A DNA stretch of 64,000 bases from Caballeronia sordidicola (GCF_000729995.1 NZ_JNFG01000199.1:124001-188000), one strand, 5' to 3'. Positions 16,825 to 25,489 are shown, counted from the stretch's first letter. A program made the numbers and translations. The notes: generated from the letters alone by a model not told the origin.

Positions 16825-16854
16825 GGATAGCTGGCTGCTGGCAGCCAGCTATCC
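16825..16854. repeat. Perfect 13-bp inverted repeat (hairpin)
   Basis: GGATAGCTGGCTG (16825-16837), loop CTGG, then CAGCCAGCTATCC (16842-16854). A second small hairpin CTCGC-TG-GCGAG follows near 16863. There is no T-run on either side, so if it ends transcription it would not be by the classic intrinsic route; RNA processing or a repetitive extragenic element are alternatives. The remaining gap to 17197 holds no gene I can support. Confidence 0.75.
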
Positions 16855-17197
16855 GCCCGCGCTCGCTGGCGAGTGGCACCACGGCGCAAGAAGCCGCATT
16901 TCCTGAAATTTCTTGAATCCGGTGGTTGATCTCTACCCCTCTACGTAACGCTTGCTCACAAACAATCACCGCACCTAAGGTCCGCGTGGCCTGCATGCGG
17001 GGCGACCTCGAAATCCCCATCGCCATACCTGATGCGGCCCGGTGGAACACCGGACTAGCCGCCTATTTGAACCCGCCAGATCGGATGCCGGATACCGCAA
17101 GTCTCTTGCGCGCTCATTCCTATCATCTGCAGCATGATTGCCGCGGCGGCTCGACCTGAATCACCCAGCCCACGCGATCGAAGGAAACCGTTTCCAC

Positions 17198-17959
17198 ATG
17201 GATCACTATGTCTTTTCCGCCATTGTGCTTCTGCTCATTCTTTTGGGAGCAGCGCTTGGATCACGCGTACGCGCAAGACTCGCAGATCACCATTTCTCGG
17301 AAGACTCGCTTGCCGCGATGCGTATTGCGGTTGGTCTCGTAGCAACGCTGTCGGCGTTAGTGCTCAGCCTGCTGATTTCGTCGGGAAAGTCCTCGCTCGA
17401 CCTAGTCAACACCGCGCTCCAGCATAATAGTGTCGCCATGATCCAGCTGGACCGAAATTTGTCCCAGTTTGGCCCATCGGCCGAAGGTCTGCGCGTCGAC
17501 ATCAAGAGCGACTATGCGCGATGGATTGCCTTCCTGTTTTCCAACGAAAGGGGAACGACTGCGGAGGCGGAATCGCGAGAAGTCCTCGCGAGTACCTATG
17601 ATATTCAGGGGCGCATTTTTGCTTTGCAGACCCTCGGCCCTTCGCAGGAAAAACTCCGTGACCATGCGATGGAACTGTGGGACAACATATTTGCGGGTCG
17701 ATGGTTTGCACTCGAACACAGGAGGGGCTCGATTCCAACCCCTCTCATTGCGATTCTGATTGGATGGCTGGTTGTGATATTCGGCATATTCGGCTTCAGT
17801 GCGCCAAGAAACTGGAGCATGTGCGTCGTATTTCTTCTTTGCGCCTTATCGGCCACAACCGCCGTGTTTGTGGTGCTCGACCTCGACACGCCATTTCAGG
17901 GAATGGTTAACGTGTCGAAGACGCCGATGATGGATGCGCTCAAGTTCATAGGACGATAA
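17198..17959 (+). CDS. DUF4239-like integral membrane protein
   Basis: A 253-residue membrane protein. TM1 spans about residues 4-22 (FSAIVLLLILLGAALGS), TM2 lies near 45-65 (IAVGLVATLSALVLSLLISS), then a soluble helical section with conserved D, R and W positions, and TM3-TM4 in the last 80 residues (PLIAILIGWLVVIFGIFGF and VVFLLCALSATTAVFVVLDL) ending in LDTPFQGMV. This arrangement and the closing DxPFxG motif match the DUF4239/bestrophin-like family. Start at 17198 with GAAGGA upstream. Function unknown, possibly channel-like. Confidence 0.75.
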   Translation: MDHYVFSAIVLLLILLGAALGSRVRARLADHHFSEDSLAAMRIAVGLVATLSALVLSLLISSGKSSLDLVNTALQHNSVAMIQLDRNLSQFGPSAEGLRVDIKSDYARWIAFLFSNERGTTAEAESREVLASTYDIQGRIFALQTLGPSQEKLRDHAMELWDNIFAGRWFALEHRRGSIPTPLIAILIGWLVVIFGIFGFSAPRNWSMCVVFLLCALSATTAVFVVLDLDTPFQGMVNVSKTPMMDALKFIGR

Positions 17960-17975
17960 CTTGAACTTGAGGTAG

Positions 17976-18028
17976 GGCGCCGACTCGAAAACGAGTTGCT
18001 GGAGCCGGCGCCGCTCGCTCAGGCGAGC
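17976..18028. terminator. Nested hairpins between convergent genes
   Basis: GGCGCCG (17976-17982) pairs with CGGCGCC (18006-18012) and encloses a hairpin ACTCG-AAAA-CGAGT; directly after comes GCTCGC-TCAG-GCGAGC (18013-18028). The block lies 16 bp after each convergent gene's stop, so a two-way terminator is likely, although no long T-run is present. Confidence 0.5.
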
Positions 18029-18043
18029 AGAATGCGCCTGAAT

Positions 18044-18436
18044 TCAATGCGCCGGAATTTGCCACGCGTCGCGCAGCAGCCTCAGGAAGTCGGCTTCCCG
18101 ATCACAGTGGCTACGGTCCGCCATGACGGCCTCATTGCACAGGTCGATGATGTCTCGACGCAGTTGCCGGTCGTGCACATCAGCCGCCAGCCAGGCGAGT
18201 GTCGCGGGATCGACCTGACATACGTCGTTCCAGCTCAGATACCCGGAGCGCGTCAGGTCTTCGTAAAGCGTTTGCACGATGGAGAGCAAACGGCTGCGAT
18301 TCAACGACAGCCGGCTTTCCATGCCGCAGCGATCGAGCGCCTCAAGTTCCGTGAGGCCAAGGTGTCCATCGGAAAGCAGGCATGCGGCCAGGATACGGCC
18401 CGCGGCCTCAGGACTGTTGCGGTGATAGTGTCGCAT
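18044..18436 (-). CDS. TerB-like (tellurite resistance B family) protein
   Basis: A 130-residue helical cytoplasmic protein. The start SPEAAGRILAACLLSDGHLG with the DGHLG acidic loop, the LTELEALDRCG helix and the second repeat (DLCNEAVMADRSHCDREADF) fit the two-repeat TerB/DjlA-type metal-binding fold; the second acidic loop here reads ADRSHCDRE, weaker than the usual DG loop. AAGGAG lies five bases before the start. Its neighbours are stress and envelope genes. No other ter genes are nearby, so actual tellurite resistance is not implied. Confidence 0.7.
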   Translation of the reverse strand: MRHYHRNSPEAAGRILAACLLSDGHLGLTELEALDRCGMESRLSLNRSRLLSIVQTLYEDLTRSGYLSWNDVCQVDPATLAWLAADVHDRQLRRDIIDLCNEAVMADRSHCDREADFLRLLRDAWQIPAH

Positions 18437-18661
18437 TCTCTACTCCTTGTTATCTCGGCAAGAATGGCCCGGTGATATGGACTCTGAAATGATCCAGATG
18501 AGTCACCGTGAAAATTCGATTCACCCTATTTATTCTTTAGATAAGGATAACGAATTTATTGATGTGTCATGCCGAGGATTGGATTGATCGTTAAATGAAT
18601 CTTGGGGAATCGCGTGGTCGCCGCTCAGCGGCGAATGTCGCGATCGATGCCGGCGCCCGGA

Positions 18662-19168
18662 CTATCGGGCGTCAGCGGCCGACGCCTCTGCCCAGCGTGA
18701 TGCGGCGCGACGCGTCGAGCCGCCAATGACTTTGCTGGAGACAATCTGAATCGGCGTGTTCGTATGGCGCCGTACCTCCGATGCAACGTCTGCGCTCAGC
18801 CAGTGCCACCAGCCCGATTTCCGCTCGCCGAGAAGAATCAGATCGACACCCGACGTGTCAGCGGCAGAGGCGATCGCCTGGCCGACCGTTTGACCCGCTA
18901 TCGGCAGCGTGACCATACGGGTTTCGGCGGGACGTGAATGGTCGTCAAGCACATTGGCCGCTTGCGTGACGATTTCTCGTCCATGTGTTTCCAGCAACTG
19001 GACGGCGAGTCCGAAGTCGTAGTCCATTGGCCCCATCCAGCAGGGCGCGGGGTCGACCACGTGCAGCACTGAAATGTGTGCATCGTATTTTTTGGCGATG
19101 TCGATGGCCGATTCCAATACTGTATCGACCGAGCTTGCACTAACCGCAACTAGAATCCTTGTGAACAT
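18662..19168 (-). CDS. Universal stress protein (UspA family)
   Basis: A 168-residue Usp-fold protein starting MFTRILVAVSASSVDTVLES with a typical hydrophobic first strand; the usual Asp after strand 1 is Ser. The motif ISVLHVVDPAP and the strand DLILLGERKSGWWHWL followed by SADVASEVRRHTNTPIQIV match the family, though the nucleotide-binding G-2x-G-9x-G signature is degenerate. AGAGG supports the start at 19168. The DUF3563 gene lies 128 bp upstream on the same strand, so both may respond to the same stress promoter. Confidence 0.88.
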   Translation of the reverse strand: MFTRILVAVSASSVDTVLESAIDIAKKYDAHISVLHVVDPAPCWMGPMDYDFGLAVQLLETHGREIVTQAANVLDDHSRPAETRMVTLPIAGQTVGQAIASAADTSGVDLILLGERKSGWWHWLSADVASEVRRHTNTPIQIVSSKVIGGSTRRAASRWAEASAADAR

Positions 19169-19296
19169 TCTGGGTGCCTCTTTGTAGTGGAACAGTGGAC
19201 CACTGCGGACTGTGCCGTTCGTGATCCATGGCCGTATCATCACGCGGCAGAGTGAGAACAAAATTAGCGCGTCATGCCTTGCGAATAACCTCGAAA

Positions 19297-19482
19297 TCAA
19301 ACATGCCAGTCACGCGGCGCGCCATTCGAATACAAACTGATCGGCTGGTGATTCATCTCGAAGGCGTGTATGCGACGTTCGAGATCGACGAAGTCGACTG
19401 ACTCCCCCAGATAAGCCTCGCGTTTCTGTTCTTCAGTAGTGGAGAAAAATTCATTCAGCGTATTAGCGAATTTTGCAAACAT
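19297..19482 (-). CDS. DUF3563 family mini-protein
   Basis: A 61-residue protein with the DUF3563 layout: hydrophobic/aromatic N-terminal helix (FAKFANTLNEFFSTTEEQKR), REAYL, SVDFVDLERRIHAFE. GGGAG seven bases upstream backs the start. The family is abundant in Burkholderia-type genomes, usually in several copies; its role is unknown. Confidence 0.85.
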   Translation of the reverse strand: MFAKFANTLNEFFSTTEEQKREAYLGESVDFVDLERRIHAFEMNHQPISLYSNGAPRDWHV

Positions 19483-19866
19483 GATGCACTCCCGTCAGTG
19501 ATTCGATTGATGGCGGACCGTCGGTCCACCTCGTCGCGACGATTTGCAGGCAATTGGAATGAGCCGTTAAACAGGGTGCCGCTCGTCGATGGAGTGCATC
19601 GTAGGCCTGAAGAATGAGCGGAAAATGAGCGACGCGTGCGGTTGAAAAACATCGGCCAGGAGGGCGATTAGCCTCCCAGTGACGCTCGGCGGATAGCCTG
19701 TGAGACTTGAATTTCCCACTAAAGTCCGCCGCGCGCGCGCCGTTAACTACTTGACGGCATTTCGGCGGACGCATAAGAGCTCGGTGTAGAAGTTCACTTA
19801 CCTTATTTGACGAAATAGGGTTCGATACTAGGATAAGCCGTTGAATCGGCGACAGGGGATCTGGAT
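19483..19866. other. Gap between DUF3563 and the 595-residue gene
   Basis: About 380 bp without a supported gene. It must contain divergent promoters. TTGACG at 19751-19756 with TAAGAG 17 bp later is the best, but weak, candidate promoter for the plus-strand gene. Confidence 0.4.
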
Positions 19867-21654
19867 ATGGGCGCAAAAGGACCGTTGGCCGTTGTCAATG
19901 CAACCGAGTGGATCCGGCGCACGGCGCTGACACTCAGTTCGCGAAGCGCGAGCACGCGCCGGGTCGATGCTGCGTACACCGCCTGGTGCACCGCGCGCTT
20001 CGACCAGCTCAAGGCCGCCACCCTGCGCGACGCGCTCGACGACTACGTGGCAGAGAAGGGCGGTGTCTGGTCCCGAGTACCACGCAACACCGAAAGCGGC
20101 GGCCTGATGGAATACATATTCCGGGAGGCAACAGCCGTTGCACCGCCCCGGCCGTCGGCCGCAGCCGCACGCAGCAAAATCCAGACGTTTGATATCCCGC
20201 ACTCGCGCTACGGTGTGCTTTACCTCCTGGGTAATATCGACATCGACATGAACTGCTTCACCGTCGCCATGGAGGGCGTAGCGGTGGTGGGCGGCGCAGT
20301 CGGATCGGGATTCGCGACCAACATGCAACATCTGAACAGCGCCACGCAGGGCGTCCGGCATGTCGCGGTGGCTGGGCACCAGGTGTCTGCCCAGGCGATC
20401 TCCAGGGGCGCCGCGACGGCCGTCAAACTGGTGCCCAAGGCAGGCAAGACGATCGACTCGACTTTCGGCCTCAGCGACCCCAATGGCCGCGAGCGGTTAT
20501 GGTCGCCCACAGGCACCGTCAGGCCCGGCATGGATAACGCCGAAAGCTCGGTTGTAAAGTCCAAGGTGACCTGGACCTACCCGGTGACCCAGGCCGGCTT
20601 TGAAATGATCAAGGACGATCCAGCCTTGTTCCTCAACCCTTGGGTGCTGCCCGCGACCTTGGTCGGCACGGCGTTTGTCACCATTACTGAAACGCTTAAC
20701 AACTTGCGCCGCGAGATAGACAGCGCCGTCACGTGGGCCTTCGAAAAAATCAAGAATGCCTTGCTCGGCTCGTCGGCCGGCACGTTCAACCTGGCCGGCA
20801 GCGTCGTCCGTTCGCTGATCAAGATTGTCGTCACACAGTGCCTCGCCAGCGCGGCGCCTTTTATTGGTGCTGCCATGGACATTGGCGCGGGCATCGTCAA
20901 GACCTTGCGCGCGGCAGCGGAAAAGGTCGGCGCCTGGCTGCAACGGCGACGCATCGAACTGAACCCCGGACACCCGGAGCTGATTGCCGCGGCGCTCGAG
21001 GGCGAAATGGAATCGGGCATCTTCCAGGGTCTGTGGACCACGCTGAAAGGGGTGATTTCCATGGCGCTGAACTCATTCCTGCCCGGCGCCGGCAGCCTCG
21101 TGTCGGCGATTGTCACAGGCGTCGAGTGGTTGGTGAAGTTCACCTTCCGCTTGTGGGAGCAAAGCAAGATCAAGGCGTTTCTCGTCAAGGCACGCGAGTT
21201 CTATCTGGCGGAGCGGGAGCTCGCCACGCGCGATCCGGGCCCGCGCGGCCTGGAGTTCCAGCCGAATATGGATCCCACCCGAGGCGGCATTATTCACGAC
21301 CTGGAGAAGTTCAAGGCATTCTTCCAGGAAGGTTGCGACGCCAGCCCGCTGATCCCGATGCTCACGCTCAATACCGGGATTTGCGGCAGCCTGATGACCC
21401 TCGTTAACTTGTTCAGGGACGAGGAGAAAACGGGTCGCGAGGTGGTTGATCGAGCGACCTACGACAGTGGCGTGGCCTATTTTTCCCGGCTGAAGGGCTT
21501 CGGCGCGCGGTATTTGCAGACTGCCGGCTTCAAATTCCAGGCACGTCAAACAGATACACGCGGTGCCATTCAAGGCCTGCTCGATCACGCCGTGCACCAC
21601 CACGGCAACGATACGATGGCCGGCAAGGCCGCGGCGTTCATTGCGGCAACTTAG
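19867..21654 (+). CDS. Unrecognised 595-residue protein next to the T6SS locus
   Basis: No family is recognised and there is no signal peptide. The N-terminal 120 residues are polar. A middle glycine/alanine-rich part follows (VAMEGVAVVGGAVGSGF). Two long hydrophobic or amphipathic stretches lie at about 313-355 (VRSLIKIVVTQCLASAAPFI, GAAMDIGAGIVKTL) and 395-425 (LKGVISMALNSFLPGAGSLV). The C-terminal 150 residues are soluble. This mix resembles proteins that insert into membranes after delivery. It ends 617 bp before tssB on the same strand. A T6SS-delivered or T6SS-regulated membrane-active protein is a reasonable hypothesis, but no effector marker (MIX, FIX, PAAR) is seen and no immunity partner is adjacent. 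Confidence 0.7.
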   Translation: MGAKGPLAVVNATEWIRRTALTLSSRSASTRRVDAAYTAWCTARFDQLKAATLRDALDDYVAEKGGVWSRVPRNTESGGLMEYIFREATAVAPPRPSAAAARSKIQTFDIPHSRYGVLYLLGNIDIDMNCFTVAMEGVAVVGGAVGSGFATNMQHLNSATQGVRHVAVAGHQVSAQAISRGAATAVKLVPKAGKTIDSTFGLSDPNGRERLWSPTGTVRPGMDNAESSVVKSKVTWTYPVTQAGFEMIKDDPALFLNPWVLPATLVGTAFVTITETLNNLRREIDSAVTWAFEKIKNALLGSSAGTFNLAGSVVRSLIKIVVTQCLASAAPFIGAAMDIGAGIVKTLRAAAEKVGAWLQRRRIELNPGHPELIAAALEGEMESGIFQGLWTTLKGVISMALNSFLPGAGSLVSAIVTGVEWLVKFTFRLWEQSKIKAFLVKAREFYLAERELATRDPGPRGLEFQPNMDPTRGGIIHDLEKFKAFFQEGCDASPLIPMLTLNTGICGSLMTLVNLFRDEEKTGREVVDRATYDSGVAYFSRLKGFGARYLQTAGFKFQARQTDTRGAIQGLLDHAVHHHGNDTMAGKAAAFIAAT

Positions 21655-21919
21655 GCACAGTCCAGCTCGAATGCGCGCCTGCTTGAGAAGCGTGCACGCT
21701 GTTCTGCCCAGGCGCCGGTAGGACCTCGCATCGCAAAGTGGCGACTCGCCGTTCGTCCACAGACGTTCGCCAGCCCGATGCGAGGGCCGTTCCCGCCCGA
21801 CACTCGTCCGTCCTTGACCGACAGAATTCACTCCTTTCGTTTTAACCGCGAATTAGACCTTATAGCTCTTCCTGCCGCTTAGGCATGCTGACTACAAAAC
21901 GAGCGTGCTTAAAGCCAAT

Positions 21920-21936
21920 TTTATGATTGTCATAAA
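21920..21936. promoter_or_regulatory. Inverted repeat in the AT-rich region upstream of tssB
   Basis: TTTATGA-TTG-TCATAAA, a perfect 7-bp inverted repeat, sits in an AT-rich tract unlike the surrounding DNA, about 340 bp before tssB. Its size suits a dimeric regulator, but which one is unknown. Confidence 0.5.
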
Positions 21937-21949
21937 GCAGCGATATTTT

Positions 21950-22022
21950 ATAAGACAAATAGCCGCACAAGTCTTTGTATTAATTAGATGAATGATCTAA
22001 CTTGATATTGATAAGACAAATA
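21950..22022. promoter_or_regulatory. Direct repeat pair upstream of the T6SS operon
   Basis: ATAAGACAAATA occurs exactly at 21950-21961 and again at 22011-22022, 61 bp apart, close to six helical turns. Both copies are preceded by GATATT, giving about 18-20 bp of similarity. The remaining gap from 21655 to 22271 has no supported gene, so it is the likely control region of the tss operon. Confidence 0.55.
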
Positions 22023-22271
22023 ACTCAATCCGAAAATACTGTCTGTAAAGCCCCGTCATAGGGACTAACCCGAAACCTGAGGAAAAGGTCTAAAGAACCG
22101 AACCCCCCCGGCCGATATACGTATGAGGGCTTTTAGCGGCGTTCGCGCGCGCCCGTCCTCGTACTGCGATTCCTGCGTGTTCTACCCCGAATTACCTGAT
22201 TTTCCGGTCGCCTTCGAATCTGGGCGAGCGGGCGGTTTCCTCAATGCCTCGAGCTTCCCTGGGAGATACGT

Positions 22272-22814
22272 ATGTCCAATAGTTTGCAGAAGTGGGTCGG
22301 GCGCAATCGTCCGCCGCGTGTCCAGATCACCTATGACGTGGAAATCGGCGACGCAATTGAAAAGCGTGAATTGCCGATGGTCGTCGGCCTGCTCGCCGAT
22401 TTGTCGGGCCAACCGGCAGAGCCTCTGCCCAAGCTGAAAGAACGCAGGCTGGTCGAAATCGATCGCGACAACTTCGACGAGATCATGAGCAAGATCGCAC
22501 CGCGCCTCGACCTGTCGGTTCCCGACACGATGAAAGGCGAAGGCAACCTCAAGGTCGAACTGAACTTCGCCAAGTTCGGTGATTTCCATCCGGAAGCGAT
22601 CGTTCAGCAAGTTCCGCGTTTGGCCAAGCTGCTCGAAGCCCGTCAGCAACTGCGTGACCTGCTTGCCAAGCTCGACGGTAACGACGAGCTCGACCTGATG
22701 CTGGAACGCATCGTCCAAAACTCGGAGGAGCTGAAGAAAGTTCAAAGCCAGGCTCACGCCGGGGACAAGCCGGTGGCCGTAGTTGCCGCCGACGAAGCCG
22801 CACCCGCCGCTTAA
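22272..22814 (+). CDS. tssB: T6SS contractile sheath small subunit TssB
   Basis: A 180-residue sheath protein that pairs with TssC to form the contractile tail in the cytoplasm. It has the family opening (SLQKWVGRNRPPRVQITYDV, then ELPMVVGLLADLSG) and LDLSVPDTM, FGDFHPEAIVQQVP and LLAKLDGNDELD. GGGAGA just before the ATG fixes the start. It is the first core gene of the operon, with tssC 72 bp downstream. Confidence 0.97.
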   Translation: MSNSLQKWVGRNRPPRVQITYDVEIGDAIEKRELPMVVGLLADLSGQPAEPLPKLKERRLVEIDRDNFDEIMSKIAPRLDLSVPDTMKGEGNLKVELNFAKFGDFHPEAIVQQVPRLAKLLEARQQLRDLLAKLDGNDELDLMLERIVQNSEELKKVQSQAHAGDKPVAVVAADEAAPAA

Positions 22815-22886
22815 ACGGCCGCAATGAGCCCAATGGCATTGCATGCCCACAACCGCGGGCGTAACGAACTTTCATAGGTGATCCAG

Positions 22887-24407
22887 ATGGCAAGCAAGAA
22901 TGCAGCCGGCACGGCGGCAAGTGATACACACGATACCCAGACACTCGAAGCACCGGCGCCGGGCGCCGAACTGAGCCTGCTTGAACGCATCGTTCATGAA
23001 GGCAACATGGCGGTCGAGGAGTCGCAAAGCGTCTACGCGAAGAAGCTGATAGGGCAACTCGCGTCGCAGATTCTCGACGAAGGCATGCGCACGAGTCCGG
23101 ACAAGAGCGTTGTCGCGATGATCAACGAACGCGTCGCCGAAATCGATTCGCTCCTGACCGACCAGCTCAACGCGATCATGCACGACTCGTCGTTCCAGGC
23201 GCTCGAAGCGTCGTGGAGTGGTTTGCACGACATGGTGTACGGCACCGAGACGAGCACGAAGCTGAAGCTGCGCCTGCTCAACGTCACTAAGAAAGAACTG
23301 CTGAAAGATCTCGAAACGGCCGTCGATCACGACATGAGCGTGCTGTTCAAGAAGATCTATGAAGAGGAGTACGGCACGTTCGGCGGTTATCCGTATTCGC
23401 TGCTGATCGGCGATTACAGCTTCGGCCGTCATCCGCAAGACATCGCGTTGCTCGAACGCATTTCGAAGGTGGCCGCTGCCGCGCACGCACCGTTCATCAC
23501 CGCGGCCGCACCGAGCCTGTTCGACATGAAGTCGTACACGGAACTGGGCGTCACGCGCGATCTCTCGAAGACGTTTGAAAGCGCCGAGCTCGCCGCATGG
23601 CGCAGCTTCCGCGACTCTGAGGATTCCCGCTACGTGTCGCTCGTGCTGCCGTCGTACGCCGCGCGTTTGCCGTATGGCGCGAAGACCAAGCCGGTGGACA
23701 GCTTCAGCTTCGAAGAAAACGTCGACGGTACCGACCACAGCAAGTACTTGTGGGCCAACTCGGCTTATCAACTGGGCCTGCGTATTACCGACGCTTTTGC
23801 CAAGTACAACTGGTCGACGGCCATTCGCGGCGTTGAAGGCGGCGGCAAGGTGGACGGCATGGTCGCTCACACGTTCAAGACCGGCGAAGGCGATGTCGTG
23901 CTGAAGTGCCCGACCGAAGTGACGATCACCGATCGCCGCGAGAAGGAACTGAACGACCTCGGCTTTATCGCGATCGTCAATTCGAAGGGCTCCAACTTCG
24001 CGACGTTCTTCGGCAGCCAGACCGCCAACCGTCCGAAGGCCTATAACAAGGACTCGGCGAACGCGAATGCGCAACTGTCGTCACGCCTGCCGTACGTGCT
24101 TGCCGCTTCGCGCTTCGCGCACTACCTGAAGGTCATCATCCGCGACAAGATTGGCAGCTTCCAGACGCGTGCCGATGTCGAAAGTTATCTGAACAACTGG
24201 ATTGCCGACTACGTGCTGATCAATCCGTCGGCGTCACAAGCGTCGAAGGCGCGTTATCCGCTGGGCGAAGCGCGTGTCGATGTGACGGAAGTGCCGGGCA
24301 AGCCGGGTGCGTATCGCGCCACCTGCTTCCTGAAGCCGCATTTCCAGATGGAAGAACTGACCGCGTCGATTCGCCTCGTCGCGGAACTGCCGGCAGCGGC
24401 AGCCTGA
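22887..24407 (+). CDS. tssC: T6SS contractile sheath large subunit TssC
   Basis: A 506-residue sheath protein (ImpC/VipB). ATG at 22887 is chosen since AGGTGA sits five bases upstream; an in-frame GTG at 22878 would overlap that ribosome site. Typical segments include SLLERIVHEGNMAVEESQ, FQALEASWSGLHDMVYGTET, GTFGGYPYSLLIGDYSFGRH and RLPYVLAASRFAHYLKVI. The C-terminal half carries the conserved AARLPYG and DFVLINPSA-like (DYVLINPSA) blocks. It polymerises with TssB around the Hcp tube. Confidence 0.97.
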   Translation: MASKNAAGTAASDTHDTQTLEAPAPGAELSLLERIVHEGNMAVEESQSVYAKKLIGQLASQILDEGMRTSPDKSVVAMINERVAEIDSLLTDQLNAIMHDSSFQALEASWSGLHDMVYGTETSTKLKLRLLNVTKKELLKDLETAVDHDMSVLFKKIYEEEYGTFGGYPYSLLIGDYSFGRHPQDIALLERISKVAAAAHAPFITAAAPSLFDMKSYTELGVTRDLSKTFESAELAAWRSFRDSEDSRYVSLVLPSYAARLPYGAKTKPVDSFSFEENVDGTDHSKYLWANSAYQLGLRITDAFAKYNWSTAIRGVEGGGKVDGMVAHTFKTGEGDVVLKCPTEVTITDRREKELNDLGFIAIVNSKGSNFATFFGSQTANRPKAYNKDSANANAQLSSRLPYVLAASRFAHYLKVIIRDKIGSFQTRADVESYLNNWIADYVLINPSASQASKARYPLGEARVDVTEVPGKPGAYRATCFLKPHFQMEELTASIRLVAELPAAAA

Positions 24408-24411
24408 TGCA

Positions 24412-24436
24412 TTGCGTGCGGCCGGGCCGCACGCAA
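24412..24436. repeat. Perfect 11-bp hairpin between tssC and hcp
   Basis: TTGCGTGCGGC (24412-24422), loop CGG, GCCGCACGCAA (24426-24436), starting 5 bp after the tssC stop and ending 36 bp before hcp. No T-run follows, so it probably acts as an RNA processing or stability element that lets hcp accumulate more than its neighbours. Confidence 0.75.
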
Positions 24437-24472
24437 GCCTTGCTCAACCTCACCCAATAAACCAGGACAGTC

Positions 24473-24961
24473 ATGGATACGATTCTTCTCTCCATCAAGG
24501 ACATCAAGGGTAACGCAATGATCGACGGCTACGCCGATCAGATCGTGATCCACTCGTTCTCGCACTCTGTTTCGCTGCCAATGGGCATGGACGCGACCAA
24601 CACGGAGCGCACGCTTGGCCGCCCGAATTTCCAGGAGTTCTCCTTCTCCAAGAGCACCGACCAGGCGACGCCGGGTCTGTTCGCGGCTTGCGCCCAAGGC
24701 ACCAAGCTCGGCGACGCAACGCTGTCGATCGGCCGCAATGAGAACGGCAAGTTCATGCTGCACATGAAGTACGTGCTGACCAATTCGATGGTGTCGTCCA
24801 TCGGCACGAGCGGCGGCGGTGAAATGGGCGACACGTTCTCGCTCAACTTCACGCAGATGACGTCGCAATACACGCAGCAGAACATCGACTCGACCAAGAA
24901 GGGCAACGCATCGTTCGGTTGGGACCTGTCGAAGAACGTCCCGGTGGCGCCCGCTGCCTGA
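24473..24961 (+). CDS. hcp: T6SS tube protein Hcp
   Basis: A 162-residue Hcp1-type protein that stacks as hexamer rings into the inner tube and is secreted. Family features: MDTILLSIKDIKGNAMIDGY, IVIHSFSHSVSLPMG, FSKSTDQATPGLFAACAQG and the C-terminal strand KKGNASFGWDLSKN. No C-terminal effector extension is present, so it is a structural Hcp that may carry small cargo in its lumen. Confidence 0.96.
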   Translation: MDTILLSIKDIKGNAMIDGYADQIVIHSFSHSVSLPMGMDATNTERTLGRPNFQEFSFSKSTDQATPGLFAACAQGTKLGDATLSIGRNENGKFMLHMKYVLTNSMVSSIGTSGGGEMGDTFSLNFTQMTSQYTQQNIDSTKKGNASFGWDLSKNVPVAPAA

Positions 24962-25033
24962 TAGCCGAGAGTGGGTCGCGTCAAGCGACAGACTTTTCAC
25001 AATCTGCCTATCCGTCTCAGGAGTATTCGCGTC

Positions 25034-25489
25034 ATGCCGGCAACTTCAAGGGGTTCAGTCATGCCCCTGTTCGACCGTCTCGCCGCTAGCGGCGAGACCC
25101 AATTTCCGGGCAAGAATGGGCTGCGGGATTCGGTGGCGCGCGATCTGGGCAGGTTGCTGAACACGCGTTCGCGGCTCACCTTCGAGGCGTTCGGTGCGAC
25201 CGATGGAAGTGTCATCGACTACGGCGTGCCGGACTTCTCGGAACGTTCGATGCGCTCGGGTGGCGATCGCGACGCCATTGCCGCGGCAATCCAGCACGCG
25301 ATTCAGTTGTTCGAACCGCGTCTCATGAATGTCACCGTCAGCTTTGCTTTCCCCGCCGATCGCGCGCCCGACGCCATCCTGCTGATCGGCGGCCAGATTC
25401 GTGAGGGAACAGGCGTGGACCATGTGGCCTTCGAACTGGCACCGTCGGGCCACTACACCGCAGACCCGCGTTGGGTGGAACATGGCTGA
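25034..25489 (+). CDS. tssE: T6SS baseplate protein TssE
   Basis: A gp25-like baseplate wedge protein of about 151 residues. The body matches the family (PLFDRLAAS, SVARDLGRLLNTRSRL, DYGVPDFSERSM, ALQL-like IQLFEPRLMNVTVSF). Two starts are possible: 25034 with AGGAGT ten bases upstream, and 25061 (MPLFDRL) with a weaker GGGG site; 25034 is used here. The stop overlaps the tssF start by eight bases. Confidence 0.9.
   Translation: MPATSRGSVMPLFDRLAASGETQFPGKNGLRDSVARDLGRLLNTRSRLTFEAFGATDGSVIDYGVPDFSERSMRSGGDRDAIAAAIQHAIQLFEPRLMNVTVSFAFPADRAPDAILLIGGQIREGTGVDHVAFELAPSGHYTADPRWVEHG

Noticed and set aside
16655..17050. 131-codon minus-strand frame across the 67-residue gene and the hairpin
   Set aside because: It runs through the perfect inverted repeat and shows no ribosome site or recognisable fold.
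22872..24074. 400-codon minus-strand frame opposite tssC
   Set aside because: Antisense to a well-identified sheath gene, with biased composition and no family match; a shadow frame.
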